Below, one piece after another: positions 12,001-24,530 of a stretch of DNA of 64,000 nt; within the stretch, counting starts at the first letter, position 1, and the number at the start of each line of letters is the position of its first letter. The stretch is taken from contig NC_037590.1 of assembly GCF_003073045.1 (NCBI RefSeq), positions 19,929,708 through 19,993,707 on the forward strand. Direction: 5' to 3'. The notes beneath the pieces were generated by a model that worked only from the letters and a program-made list of their open reading frames with translations, did no database searches and was not told the DNA's origin. Source of the stretch: Pomacea canaliculata (lineage: Eukaryota > Mollusca > Gastropoda > Architaenioglossa > Ampullariidae). A program made the translations under genes and the position numbers.

Positions 12001-15000
12001 TTGAGTTGTCTCATTTTTCTTTTTTGTAGTGTTAATCTGTATTAGAATGTTTAACAAATGAGCAGTCTGCAGCTTAATAATCTTATTTTTTGCAGCTTTT
12101 AGATAGAAAAAGTACGTAGTTAAATGATTAGTTATCAGAGTAAGAGAATTCTTGGGGTGGACAATCTCTGAATGAACAAATCGCTAATCGCTAATTTGGT
12201 TAACCATACTTGTGGTGTGCTCTATTCAAACCAACAAACCATTTCACACATTACATGCAAGGGACGTTTCAAAAATAAAAGTTTGCCACATCTTTCGCAA
12301 ATTTGAGTGATAGTTTGAAAGAGATTTTGAAGTACACAGTACTCTAATATGTACTATCCTAAACTACAACTTTGTTGATGTTTTATAGACATTCTTATTT
12401 TCAGCACCACTGCCGCAATTGTGGATATGTCTTCTGCCAGAAATGCTCAAGTAAAAATTCTATAATACCCAAATTTGGTATTGAGCGTGAGGTTCGTGTC
12501 TGTGACTCATGCTATGACAAGATCAACAAAGCGTAAGTTAACTTTTGGTACAGGACATTAACTTGTGTTTTAATTATCAGTAACATTTTAATTTTCTTGA
12601 GGCGTCTTTTTGTAAATGGAATGAAGTGTTAGCAATCTGCTAGAGCATTGTAAAAAGTTTTGTAATTTTTGTGAATGATCAGAAAATTATAAATGTATAC
12701 CACTTAGTCATTTCCATAATTTAAAGTGTTGGCAGCTTGCCAAATTTGTACCATTTTAAAAACTGTATTTCTTAACCCCCACCAGATTTTCACCAATGAA
12801 GAGAAGATCACAGTATTTCTTGCCTCACAGATACTGCTATTTTTGACTCTTATTTTCATACAATATAAAATTTCCTCCATGTTTCAGAGGTGGCAAAAAG
12901 GATGATGAGGTGTTGCCGTCTGAGTACCTTGCCAGTCCTCTGTCCAAGCAGTCTCAGGTAAACACGAAGACACACACACATATATTAAGTTGTGAACTCA
13001 AGTCTAGGGAACAGATTTAAGAAGTGAGATTGCGAATTGTTTGCAACAAAATACTGGCAAGAACTTGATAAAAAAATCTTTACTTTCTCTGGTATCTCTT
13101 TTTATATTGCCAGTTGATATATTTAGTATGTTTTTGTTACAGGTTCCACCAGCTCGCTCTGAACAGGAAATAGCTGAGGAGGAAGAGCTGCAGCTTGCTT
13201 TGGCTTTGTCACGCTCAGAGGCTGAATCAAAAGAGAAAGAGGTGCTTACTGAGTTATGTTATTGTCAGAATGCCTCAACTGATGTGCCCTTTCAGGCTGT
13301 GCAGCTGATCATAAGAAGTTTAAAAACAGTTCCAAGCTGATTTTTCACCAATGAACATGTAATTTCAAAGCATAGCTCTTTAAAATGAGACTGTGTCTAA
13401 AATGGTTATATAAACTTGTTATATAAGAGAGAAGCTTATATTAAAGAAAAAAAGACTTGGAATGGGAGTATTATGGGTTCAACTTTTTTTTTTTTTATGG
13501 CAGCGTGACCGTTTGAGGCAGAACTATGGTGTCTATGGAGGTAGCAGCAGCAACAAGCCTACTTCTCATCCAGATGGTGCTCAGACCACTGTAAGCTTAG
13601 CACAAAATATTGTAAGGCTTTATTGTCAGCAAATTTTTATGCAGCTCAGCTGCTGTAAGTGAAATGCATGATGTTCAAGTAGAAAGATGCCTTATTGGTC
13701 AGATGGTCAGTCTGGTAATTTCCTCCCAGAGCTTTATACCGAGTATATTTTATGCACATTTCTTTACAAAACACCAGAGAAGCAGTCTTGATCAATCAGC
13801 ATTAATTTCTGACTTTGCACCCTCTACTCTGCTTTATCATGTGCATACTTGCTCACTTCTTACATGATTTGCTGTTCTTTACCATTACCAGTAGCTTGAA
13901 GGAATTGATGTATTACAGCATTGAAATTTTGCAGGTTTATTTAGAAGTGCATAGATTAAAGATGATGCAAGGATATGTTGCATTATTTTGACTGAAATTG
14001 ATATTTGAAGAAAAGAAATTTCTGTATTTGCCAAGTTCTCTGTTGGGTACAATGTTTGATGGTTTATATCTCCTAGAGCTCTTGAGATATTAAAGAAAAT
14101 TGTGTCATCCTATAGATCATTGTCTTTAGTTTTACTAAACCTCAAGAGTTTTGGTATGTGACTTATGATATTGTGTAACTGTGTTTTTAAAATACTTGTA
14201 CATTTTAAAAAAACAGTTGAAGTCGGTTTCCGTTGTAGGTATTCAAAAAAGAGTTTACACTATTTTTATCATATTTTAACACTTTACAAAATCTTTAACA
14301 TAAACCCTGAAAGATATTCAAAACAGATTTTATGTTTTGGAGTATCTTGACCATAACTGTTATTTCTATCATAAATTCGATTTTTAAGAGCCATGAAGTT
14401 ATAAAGTCTTTGGAAGTGGGTGTTCAGTTTTAAAGATGAAAGAACATTTTTTTTGTAAAATGTTCAGCATTGCAGTATGGAGTAAAAGGACTTGTTTTCC
14501 TTTTGTATGCAGGTCATACCCTCCATTGACACATCAGATATGGATCCTGAATTGGCCCGTTACTTAAACCGAAACTATTGGCAGAAACGCTCTGAAGAGG
14601 CCAAAGTTGTCACAACAATGCCTTCTGCTCCTATTGTGACTAATGCTCCACAAACCACAGGGACTAAGACTACTGAGGTTTGTGCAAAAGGTTTAGAATT
14701 TTATAGGTTGACTTAAGAAAGAGTAGATATCAATATGATCAGCAGAAATGTCTATGGCTGGCTTAAGTTTTGGCCAAAAATTCCTTGCTTGTAATCAATG
14801 ACAGTAAATGTTGATTTGACATGTTTTGGGTGACAGCATTGACAGGGATAGAAGCTAAATAAAGAACAGGTGGAATCCTTTCCCCTCTTTACAGATTGCT
14901 CTTGGTATGGAGCAACCTATTCAGAATGGAGAACAGTCTGAATCTGAAAAGGCACAGTTCTTGGCTGCACTTCAGAGCAGCCTGGAGATTTTTGTCAACC

Positions 15001-17945
15001 GCATGCGCAGCAATTCCCAGCGAGGACGGCCTATTGCTAATGACTCCTCTGTACAGTCCCTTTTCACTGTGATCAGCAACATGCATCCACAGCTGCTGAA
15101 GTATCAACAAGAACTTGAAGACAGTCGCTGTAAGGATGATTGCACTTGTAATTTTATAGAAAATGTTTCTTTTTTGTGGTAAGATTGACATTATTTTGTT
15201 TGTTAATTGGGAGTGTTGAATTGAGGGGATTTAAACAGTTAATCCACTAAATAAAGACTGAAAAGTCCTTGTCTAGAATGTTTCTCATAATTTTTCAGTA
15301 TTCATAACAGGTTAGATCTTGATATAAGATGTGAGCTCAGATATCACAATAGGCATCAGAGGTCATAGCAAAATGAAAAATGTCAAAAAAAAAGACATAC
15401 CACTTACCTTTCATTTTTGAAGGATGTCGTTTGTAACTGAATTAATAACCTTTGACCCAAGTTTTCTACAGTCTGGTAAAAAAGTTGAGAGCAGCAAGTT
15501 TTATTCTTATGAGGTATTTGATTCATGTTTTTGAAGATGTTTAGTTCATGAGCATTGTGGTTTTGGGCATGGCCTGGTTGCATTCTGGTTGCAATGCACG
15601 GTGATAAATGCCATGCTCAAAACCTACAGAAACTGCTGATTGGCAACTACTGGTGTGAGGCAGCTCTAGATTGCTGTTTTCATGTATAATGTTGCTTACA
15701 TGTCACTATGCTATTCTTGGTATAGAGATTATGTCACTGGAGAAAAGTGTATTTTTTTTGTGTGCTTTTCTTGCTGCAAGAGCTGTTCCATGTGGTGAAG
15801 GGATATTCTCAGAAGGCATGGCGAGTTTGTTGCTAGGAAGAGATGAATTAGAATTAATTGGCCATTGTTCTTGATGGGTCAAGACTTCAGGCAATCATGT
15901 TTACACCGTGTGACGTTTTTCAGCATACTTTGAGGGACTGCAAGACAAGCTGACCCAGTTGCGTGATGCCAGAGAAGCCCTGGACTCACTGCGAGAGGAA
16001 CATCGGGAAAAACGTCGTCGCGAACTTGAGGAAATGGAGAGGCAGCGCCAGATACAGATGATGCAAAAACTAGAAATAATGCGCCAGAAGAAACATGTGA
16101 GTTGCAAACACTACTGGAAACCATAGTTTACACATTTGGCTGCAAGCTGCCACCATAATTTAACATGATGAAGATGAGTTGCTCAAGTGTATGAATCTGC
16201 GTCTAGCAAATGCTGTTTCAAACAGGATTCTTTATTGAAACTTAGGTTCAAGAGCATCCTTATGGTGCTGACTGCATGTAAACATTTAAAATGGTTGTCT
16301 TGAAGCTTTAACGCCTAAATCTGAGCTGTTTTAATGTCGTGAAGTCAGTGCTTGTTTTAAAAAATAAAATTTTTTTTTTTTTTTTTGCTGAACAGGAGTA
16401 CTTGGAGATGCAGCGACAACTGGCTTTACAGCGTCTTCAGGAACAGGAACGAGAACTGGCCATGAGATTAGAGCAGCAAAAGCAGCTTACCCATATGCGT
16501 CAAATGCAGACATATGGATACCCACAAGTAGGGGTGCACAAATTGTATATTCAGTTTTAGTATTGTTACAGTTAATTTTACATTCTTAGGTGCATTTTTG
16601 TGTGTTCTGTATTTCATAAAATGTAAGTGCTTTGCTCTGTGATCTTTGAAAAATGGTTGTAGAGGATCAGTGTATTTTTAATGAAGTTATGTGATGTGGG
16701 CATCATGTAAACATTTTGCTATAGTTTTGCATCTTTTCAGGTGTATGGACAAATGCCACCGCAGAGTATGATGCCAGGTATAATGCCTCCTCCAGGTATA
16801 GCAGCTGGTCCTCAGAGTGTGGTACATGGCTACAGCCCTGCCCGCTCTACTGAAGGCTCACCTGTGCATCACGTTGGTGGGTATGGCCAGTCTCTGCCTC
16901 AGCAAAATATTCCACCAGGTCTGGAGGGCTCTCAGCTTCCCCAGGGGATGTATATGCCACCTGGGGTAAGCCAGTCTGTGTACACACAACCACAGGTAAG
17001 GCACTAGTGCTCATGTTTGATACATCAAGTTCACTTTGGGGGTAAATGAAGCTAGTTGAGGCAAGGTACTTATTTATGAAATACAAATTTTTGCATGTAA
17101 CAGACACTTGCTATGGGACCAGGAGGAAACCAGGCCTACATTCCACAGCTGGGTAGCATCCCAGGTGGCTACCAATCGCAGGGACAGAATCAACCTCATA
17201 CTCAGGGAGAAGTAGGGCAGCCTCCACAAGCACCAACATACGTCCCTTCAGTATCTATGGGCTATGTGGAGCAGGGACCACCTAGCATGGGTCAGCCATC
17301 CATTCAGGGAGGGCCTGTGTCTCTTGCCACTCAACCCTATTCAGTTCCACCTCTTAGCATGGACTATTCTTCTTTCAACATGCAAAGTAACTACTTTTTA
17401 AAATAAAATTATTGTTATCACTATGAAGGATGGATGGGAAGCTTTTCCTCTTTAACATGAAGAATAACAAAGGATAATACATCTATTCTACCATCTGATT
17501 TCTGTGATAGCATATTAAAATGAACCAAAAATTCAAAAGTTGAATGTATTTTTAATGAAAATTATTTTGCATTTTAAGGTTTTTTCCAAAAATCTTGTTT
17601 CCATTACAAATTTTTGGCATTCTGTGATCTTTTAGAAAGATAAAATAGCACTTTAATCTGTTTTGGTTTGATATTATACTTTCAGGCATGGCAGGTGCAT
17701 TACCCCAGCAAAATTTATATAGTAACCAACAACTGAATCAACAACCAGGCCAGCAGTATATAGGTGGCATGCCTGCCACATATCCCAACCAGATGGGTCC
17801 ACCTTCAGTCCAGCCACATCAGCAGCAGCCACCACCACCACCAACCATCAGCCAGCAGCAACCACCTATAGGTCAGCAGCCACCCATACCACAACACCAG
17901 CAAGCTGAGTCTTTGTTGGATGCACAGCTTATCTCATTTGATTAG
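6058..17945 (+). CDS. HGS: Hrs, hepatocyte growth factor-regulated tyrosine kinase substrate (ESCRT-0)
   Basis: Seventeen coding exons: 6058-6091, 6654-6738, 8885-8960, 9575-9667, 9841-9961, 10530-10651, 12405-12532, 12888-12957, 13143-13241, 13504-13590, 14513-14677, 14895-15129, 15924-16096, 16396-16527, 16741-16995, 17104-17386, 17686-17945. Introns are GT-AG and phases agree; the product is 805 aa (human 777). It starts MFRSSLFDK, like fly Hrs. Domains in order: VHS (about 1-140); FYVE (158-220) with WKDG, RKHHCRNCG and RVC, which binds endosomal PI3P; ubiquitin-interacting motif (about 255-271, [16 protein letters not shown]); [17 protein letters not shown] at 342-345, which recruits TSG101 of ESCRT-I; the STAM-binding coiled coil (about 400-540); a Pro/Gln-rich tail; and a C-terminal clathrin box LISFD. 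Hrs sorts ubiquitinated cargo on early endosomes. All key residues are intact, so the gene looks functional. Confidence 0.97.
6836..7010 (+). repeat. tRNA-derived SINE
   Basis: The head reads GGCCCGGTGGCGCAACGGTT, with an A-box-like TGGCGCAACGGTTAGCG and a decayed B-box-like AGTTCATTTCTC about 50 bases further. The body continues to GGCACGGCGTAAAACACC. A second diverged copy lies about 1 kb downstream and a fragment at 805-872, which shows it is a dispersed family. It sits in HGS intron 2, in sense orientation. Confidence 0.7.
7064..7266 (+). pseudogene. SAP-like coding fragment in HGS intron 2
   Basis: An open frame encodes [19 protein letters not shown] followed by a Lys-rich helix ending [10 protein letters not shown]. 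The pattern of two short amphipathic helices joined by HGI is like a SAP domain, but I cannot place the family. It follows a splice-acceptor-like TTTTTTCCGCAG and is cut at its 3' end by the Tigger-like insertion, after which a short related frame seems to resume at 7735. It does not belong to HGS, whose flanking exons join in phase without it. It is probably a gene or transposon fragment captured in the intron. Confidence 0.35.
7267..7732 (+). mobile_element. Tigger/pogo-like non-autonomous DNA transposon
   Basis: The 466-bp element has terminal inverted repeats, CAGGTAGTCCTCGGGTTATG on the left and the inverse of CATAAGTCGAGGACTAGCTG on the right. A TA target duplication flanks it (7265-7266 and 7733-7734). 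Inside is the start of a transposase only: [20 protein letters not shown] reads as the CENP-B-N/psq helix-turn-helix used for DNA binding. No DDE catalytic domain remains, so it cannot move by itself. Confidence 0.85.
7846..8007 (+). repeat. second, diverged copy of the tRNA-derived SINE
   Basis: This matches the 6836-7010 SINE along its length: GGTGGTGCAACAGCACCTGTC for the head, then TTCTTTCTCTATGTG, then GATGTAAAACACC at the end. It has lost several bases of the A box (TTAG) and is clearly older. Confidence 0.6.
8056..8413 (+). mobile_element. pogo-like MITE, right half only
   Basis: The sequence is homologous to 35985-36360 of the complete MITE at 35517. Shared parts are ATATCCGACAG, TTGGCCGCTTCCTTGTCATT, GGATGCGCACAGATAAG and the right terminus CGAGGTTCCACTG before TA. 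The left terminal repeat is missing. Confidence 0.8.
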
Positions 17946-19032
17946 TTCCTTGATGGTCCTTTGCAAGCATATGTATAAGAATAGAGGAGTGCTTGTCTAA
18001 AACATTTTGGTCAAAAATTTTTATATTGTGATCATTATATGCGGACATTTTCATTGTCAAGAAAAAAAAAAGGCATTGCAATGCTGGTTCTGCTTAACTT
18101 ATAAGTAATGCATTCTCAGTGTAGTTTTTATGTTGTATATTGGCTCACATTCAGCTAGACTGGGGAGAATATAACCAAAAAAAAGTGCAATATCTGTTTT
18201 TGGTGACACTTGCAGAAATGAAAAGGAACTGAAGTGTCTTGAAACTGATGGACTAGAAAACTTGAGTTGAACTATGAAATATAGATGCTTAATTAAGCTG
18301 AAACATGTGGAACTTGTCTCCTTGCTTGTAGAAAGCAATGCGAAGAGTGATGTATACTGCATGAGCTTTTAATTTTTCTTCCTTTTCAGACTCAAAAAGA
18401 CTTGTGTTAGGTTGTAAACAGTATTTCTTTTGCTTGTTATCATTCCACTTCTTGGCATTGCTATGGCTTGGTATAATGACATCTGTGACTTGCACTGGTA
18501 AGCTATGCTTTTAAGTGATAAAAAGTTTAACATGATACATGCTGGCCTGAGGCAGGTATGTTAGATAAAAATGTTTATTTGCCTATCATAGGCATGTTGT
18601 TGCTTATGATTTTGATGACTTAGCAGAACTATGATTTGTACAAGTTGATAAATCTAGAAGTTAAAAAAAAAAAAAAAAGAAAAATCACAGCTGTTATTTG
18701 TTTGCTTGATCGCATCAGCCCTTCTCTCAATGCTGCGGCAGATTCTTAAAATTTAGATTATTCTTCACCCCCAGTGGAGCATAGGGCCAAGGAACCACTC
18801 ATGCACATATACCTAAACACACACATAATCACTGTAATGGACTTCCACGTGTGGGTCCTGCGCGCAAGGATTAATTTCCACTCGCATGCACCCGTCCAGC
18901 ATGCGTCCACACGCTCACTCCAAAATACTCCTTGGATTAGATATAGCATAAAATGTGTCTTTCGATATGACATTTTCCTTCCATTGTCACTTCCTTGGTC
19001 TCAAAACCATCCAAGTCACATGGCTAGTGCTA
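17946..19032. other. convergent 3' regions of HGS and METTL26
   Basis: About 1.1 kb separates the HGS stop from the METTL26 stop on the other strand. It must contain both 3' UTRs. AATAAA motifs on the plus strand occur near 19045 and 19156, beyond the METTL26 stop, so the HGS transcript may overlap the last METTL26 exon in antisense. An A-run lies at 18662-18678. Confidence 0.45.
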
Positions 19033-22000
19033 TCACTTCTTAAAGAATAAAACTGATTTGTTGTTTGCTGGCATGTCAACCTGGGGACAGAAAACAACTT
19101 CTGCTATGAAAAGAGATTATGTCTATGAATGAATCACCACCACACTGCTGTTTATCAATAAAAATCAATAAAATAAGTCAATAATTCAATCAATCAATAA
19201 ATCAGGAAGTTTTTTTTTGCTTTTGGTGGTTAGAAAATGTGACCAAAAGTGTACTTATTGACCTAAAATATTTGCCAAATTTCAATGTACATCTCACACT
19301 TTTTCTTAAAACCCATCAAATTTAAAACATCTCTAATTAAGCTATACTTCAAGCTATCTTAATGGTTACAACCTTTAGGATGTAAGCGTATCCATTTTGT
19401 AACAGGCTATATCTCTTTCTGTGCATTTTGCCATTCACTGAGGTGAATACAAATACTGTTCTCCACATAAACAGATCTTTTAAGATCATGTCAGATCCAT
19501 TTTATGGACAGCTCACAAGTAATCTGGATTACACTAAAATTAAGCAAAGATTCGTTCAACGTGTTTTCCTTCTTTCATATTTTAACAACTATCAAACAGC
19601 AGAAGGCTTGAATAAAGAAACAAATGAACTTCTATTTTACACACAACCAAAGAAAGATCAGCAACTAAAATACTCTGAACTCTGCCATACCATGGTTTCC
19701 ATCCGAAGCCCATTTTGTTCTGCCAGTGCTTTCACATCATTGATCTCTCTTAAGCCCCATGAAGCATTCCTGTGTAAAAACAGCAAAATTTCATCAGAAT
19801 TCTTTTGTCAAGGTCATCAATGTTTTGCTAACCTGCTACCTTTGAGAGTGAATTAACGGTACAACTTGCATTTAACTGCAGTGAAAGACATTTCTTTTTA
19901 ATTCTCACCTAGATCTCAGCATAGCATCGAACTGACTGTTACTTTCGGGAAAAATTCTGCCATTGATCTTGAATGGCTGAAAATAAATTCACAGGACAAA
20001 TTGAATAAAATTCAACTGAAAATTATTATGATTAGAGTTGACTGATAGTAAATATGTGTAATTCACAATGCTCTGATGAATGTTGATGTGATCAGAGGGT
20101 GGCAGTATTAGAAATTCAACTAAAAGAATTATCTTGAGTTATGTGCTGCCCTTAGGAATGAAAAACAATTAAGAATTGGGTACATTTTACCTCTAGAAGT
20201 AAGGAAGTATTGTCAGTGTCTCCTGTCAAAGATGATTTCCAAGAACTTAAATATATGTAAACAATTTTGACCCTCTCATCATGAATGACATTTATGGGAC
20301 TTTATTAATTGTCTTAGCCCTCACGCATTGAATTTTTTATTGATACCTACCCCATACATGTACAAAAATCCTCCAGTTTTTAAAAGCTGACCAGCAGCTG
20401 TTAGGAGTCCCTGCAAAATAGCATACACTGTAGGAGAACCTACTGGCTATAGGGCAAAATAAACATGTCTTTCACATTGTCTAAGACAATAGTATAAAAA
20501 ACAAACAAAAAAAAAAGGGGGGGGATGGGGATGGGGAGGGTTGCCCACTGCCCTCATATTTTCAGCTGATAAACTGGGCACCCATTTCTGCTTGGATGGA
20601 AATGGGTGAGGGAAATTATTCATATGTACATAAAAGTACAGTGCAACAAAAACTAAAACCCATGAGTATTCCAAGTAACCTGCATAATTGGAAACACTTT
20701 TGCTCATTTAACTAATACTTTTTGAAGCATCTGTATGAAAAATATCCTAAAAAATTCAAAAAGTAAGCAAAAATGCTGACGGTAAACAATGTATCTACTG
20801 TATACTGAGAACTTGCAGAACTTTTGCTTTTTTTGTTGGGGGATGAGGGTGCCAAAGCATATTTTCCAGTATGCATCTTTTGTGATATGCCACTAAAATG
20901 CATTTCACATAAGAGGGTAAAAGATATTGATAAACTAGCATATACCTCACATGTTTCCCATGGTGAAATATGAATCATGTTTATATTGATGATGGCATCA
21001 CAGGTAGCAGGTTTCAGCATCTTTTGTTCTTCCCACTGTGAAACCGGTTGTGTGATGTCAATATTAACTGGAGGAAGTACATTTTTCACACCTGTCTTGT
21101 GGATGTAGGCCTGGATGCTGCTTGTTAAACAAACATATAAATGGAGCTGTGGAGTATATTTTTAGAACTGCATTTTGATGTTGAAGTTTATAAACTGTGG
21201 ATTAGTAATTTTTTGGGGGGTGGGTGGGTGGTGGTAGAAGTTGCATAGTGTACCCATGTGTGTAAATTCCTGCATGTGAAGATGTATCCAAAACCACAGC
21301 TCCTCAGGCTTCTGTTTTTTTTTTAAACCTAACCCATATCATCCTGCCTTAAAAATAGTTAATATGCTGTTTCTGCTTTTGGCACTATTTTACTCAACAT
21401 TGCTCTTCTGATGCTATAGAGAAGACGCTAATGAACAAAATATTAAATATCTACATATATATTGTTCCATCATGAGAGATCAGATGTTATTTAATGCACT
21501 TTCTCTTCATCAATATGACTTTTTACAACAAAAATAATGCTTCATACGGATTCACTTGTGTAGTCTATGAAATTTTTTGGTGTAAGTCAGGAAGTGTTGT
21601 ATCTATATTGTGTCAAACCTTCAGAGACAACCAAGCCTTAAACCTTACCCATGCCCATTACTACACAATGTTGCACCCTAGGCAAAAGACAAGTGCTGCA
21701 CCCCGAAATTGTAAAACAAAACAATTTATATGCTGCTTTTTTCAACTTCCAAGCCATGCTCAGTAAATTTGGTGGCAAGCTCAACCACTGTTTCTTGAAG
21801 CATAATTTTATCTTGTAGATAATTCTCAGTAAATTTCAGTACATGTGCTCCCAAATCAAACTGTGACAACCCTCACTTGTGTCATATAACCTATATACTT
21901 TAATCATGCTCTCATTTGAGAAAAGATAGCTAAGCTTAAACGTATTATTATTTAAAAATATGTAGAACATTATTTTAAAATATGCAGAACATTATTTGCT

Positions 22001-23528
22001 GCTTTTAACAGCAACAAAAAGTAAAGACTATCTCTTTGCCCCGTTCCCTACTTCCTTGTGCTCTAGACAACTGCCTTGCTTGCATGATGATAGAATCAGG
22101 CTCTTTTGTTTTGGAAAAAAAAAAAAAAAAAAAAGAAGAGATTTGTAACCCACTGAGCACGACATAAAAGTATAAATATTACAAAGACCAGCTAATAACT
22201 GAAGATGATAGCAGTTGAAGTTTGTATTTTATTATTGCTGCTCTCAGGTAAACATTAGACCAAGAAACCTATACATTTTTGGAAAGGAAAAACTTTGAAC
22301 TTTGCAATAAAAGTAATGAAATCGCCTTCCCCATGCTTCCCTGGCAAAACCACGATCGTGGCCTATCATGTCCAAAGGGTTAAAATTTATATGCCTCATG
22401 TACCTCTTTCAAGAATATCCACGAAAATAAGAGGAAATGGATCATGAAGAATAAAAGTTGTTTCTGTGACTAATGAGTTTCTGTATTTATGATTGTTTTC
22501 AGAGATTTTATGGAGACAATCTTTTTACAAGAATTTCCTTGTCACTCATACTGTTTATATTTTATCTTTGAACACACTCTAATGCATGGAAAAGGCAAGA
22601 AAGAAAACAAAAGACAAGAGATGAAGACAGTAGTTTTCATCTTTGACAGCACCAGCTGTCTTTATAGCAGTAGCTGAAAATGAGAGAGAGAGAGATGACA
22701 ACTGAAGTTCTCATCTTTAATGAGCAGTCAGGTAAAATGTCGCCCCATAGAAAAATCCATGTTTAGGTCATTGTGGGAGGTGTTAGAGACCACACTTTTC
22801 TCAGAGCCAGTTCCTTGCTGTTTTACCTTTTCCCAAATCTCATATGGAGTCAGGTACCCATTTTCAACAACCTTAAGTTGACTAGTTGAAGTTTACATGC
22901 ATGAAGTTCTAGCATTATTTGTCACTTGAAAAAGAAAAAGATGCAGACCATTTCTGCACCCACTTCCCAACCCCACTGCACTTGCACATTGGGCAAAAGT
23001 CAAGTTTGTCTACAGGTAGAACCTAGCTTGACCTTGTCAATTACTGGTTGTTTCCAAAAGTGACCATCGTGTCATCCTATATGCAGAACACTACCCTTGC
23101 TTTTACCATTGCATAGCAAATTTATGAAAACATAAACACTTCAACATTTTTGAACACAAATTAAACATAAAAGAATAACAACCAAGCATAAAGAAGGAAC
23201 AAAACAGAAGCAGAAAAAAACCCAGAACAATGAACTACACATACCTTCTTAGATAGCTGAGATCACAGTCACTGGGAAGAAATACAATCGATGGGAAATG
23301 CTGGGCAAAATGGACTATATGTTGCCCTGGACCTGATGCTACCTCAAAGACAAAAGCATTCTGTGCTATTTCTGAGAAATACTGCTGCAGCACTTCAAGA
23401 ATGGGGCCCTTGTTACGATCTGCAGCTGGCGTTTGTATCAGGTCATCACTGCTGCCATAAGTTCGTTTCAGGTCATTACCATCGCCATATATTTCTTGTT
23501 TTTCTGTAAAAACAAGCTGGAATTTCAT
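19033..23528 (-). CDS. METTL26: methyltransferase-like 26 (DUF938 / UPF0585 family)
   Basis: Six minus-strand exons: 23528-23245, 21120-20946, 20410-20351, 19976-19909, 19769-19691, 19080-19033. Phases agree, and the product is 237 aa if it begins at the ATG at 23526-23528. The family core starts at PAADRNKGPILEVL and contains the SAM-binding motif VFEVASGPGQHIVHFA, an acidic PSDCD, NMIHISPWETCE, INGRIFPESNSQFDAMLRSR, NASWGLREI and the hallmark C-terminus VDMPANNKSVLFFKK. This is a class I methyltransferase fold whose substrate is not established. The N-terminus is uncertain: about 34 residues precede the usual start. Either the 23528 ATG is used, or an acceptor at 23504-23505 joins the exon at 25697-25830, which matches in phase. 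It is tail to tail with HGS. Confidence 0.93.
22115..22134. repeat. poly-A tract
   Basis: A pure A run lies in METTL26 intron 1. It may be the tail of a decayed retroposed sequence, but nothing upstream is recognisable. Confidence 0.5.
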
Positions 23529-23914
23529 CAGTGTCCATTTAAAAGTTAAACAATCTTTGGTAAATAATGCAAAGAAGAAAAAAAAGATAAAATTTGTGTG
23601 TATGTTTTGTGCATGGTAAACATGTAAATTTACTCATAAACTTTTAAAAATAACTGGTAAACTTAAAAATATAGATTATTTTGTGATTCTTCAACAGTCT
23701 CACATTCTCTCTAAAAATATAAATATGTGCATGTGTTATCATCTTAAGCAGGATCAGAATAAATTTTTAGCTCTGACTGGCTGTAGTGGCACCTACATGT
23801 GCAAACTTTCTTGGTTCTCTGGGATGTTCCAAATGAGAGATCATTCCAGCTTCTGACATGTCTACCCTGGCTTTCTTTTGTCTGCATCTTCCTCTACCTC
23901 CCTATAACTGTTCT

Positions 23915-24345
23915 CTTCAGGAAAATCTTTGTGAGTTTTGATGATCTTCAGATGAGTTCTGCTCATGCGACTTCAGCTTGCATCTTTTTACTCTAGATGC
24001 TGTTAGCGTTGCTGATCTGATCATCAGCTTAGTCTTTTCTGCACTGATCCCCATGCCATACTCATGCTGTTTCAAGGTATTCAACAAGATCAACAAGCTC
24101 TTATTCTGTGTGTTCGATGGTCTATGCTGAAAAGCTTTCTTGGTAATTTTCCTACTTCTAATGCTGGCTGAACCCTCACATTCTTCTAGTGCACTTGGCA
24201 TAAATATTTTCAGAAATATGCTAAGCAATGGAGAAGAGAGTATGCAGCCTTGCTGGATTCCTCAGAATGAACTATTACTGAATGGGCTTAAAACAATGTC
24301 ATAGCTCAAAACCAGTTTTTAACACTGTGTTGGGAATGCTACATA
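23915..24345 (-). mobile_element. degenerate LINE reverse-transcriptase fragment
   Basis: Read on the minus strand, the piece GMGISAEKTKLMIRS matches the conserved block that follows the FADD region of LINE reverse transcriptases (residues such as NxxKTKxM). An upstream frame with a QGC-like start is broken. No termini are seen. It differs from the better preserved RTE copies, so it is another family or a much older copy. Confidence 0.55.
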
Positions 24346-24451
24346 CAGACATATACTTCAGCATGTTTTCATGGGGTAATGAGTCAAATAAATTAGCAAA
24401 TAAGCTAAACAAATAATAAAATAAAACCCCACCAAAACATCTACATCATCC

Positions 24452-24530
24452 GGTCACTTTGCCCCAGTCATATCGCCCCACAGCATAGACATGGCTGGGA
24501 CGACTTGACAGGCTGTGGGGCGAAGTGACC
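24452..24530. repeat. short inverted-repeat (foldback) element
   Basis: GGTCACTTTGCCCC at the left and GGGGCGAAGTGACC at the right form a 14-bp inverted repeat with one mismatch, around a 51-base centre that itself holds CGCCCCACAGC and GGCTGTGGGGCG. The element is GC-rich in AT-rich surroundings. It may be a tiny MITE or a structured site. Confidence 0.6.

Noticed and set aside
19428-19856. 142-codon plus-strand frame
   Set aside because: It is antisense to METTL26 exon 5 and introns. The minus strand carries the conserved protein.
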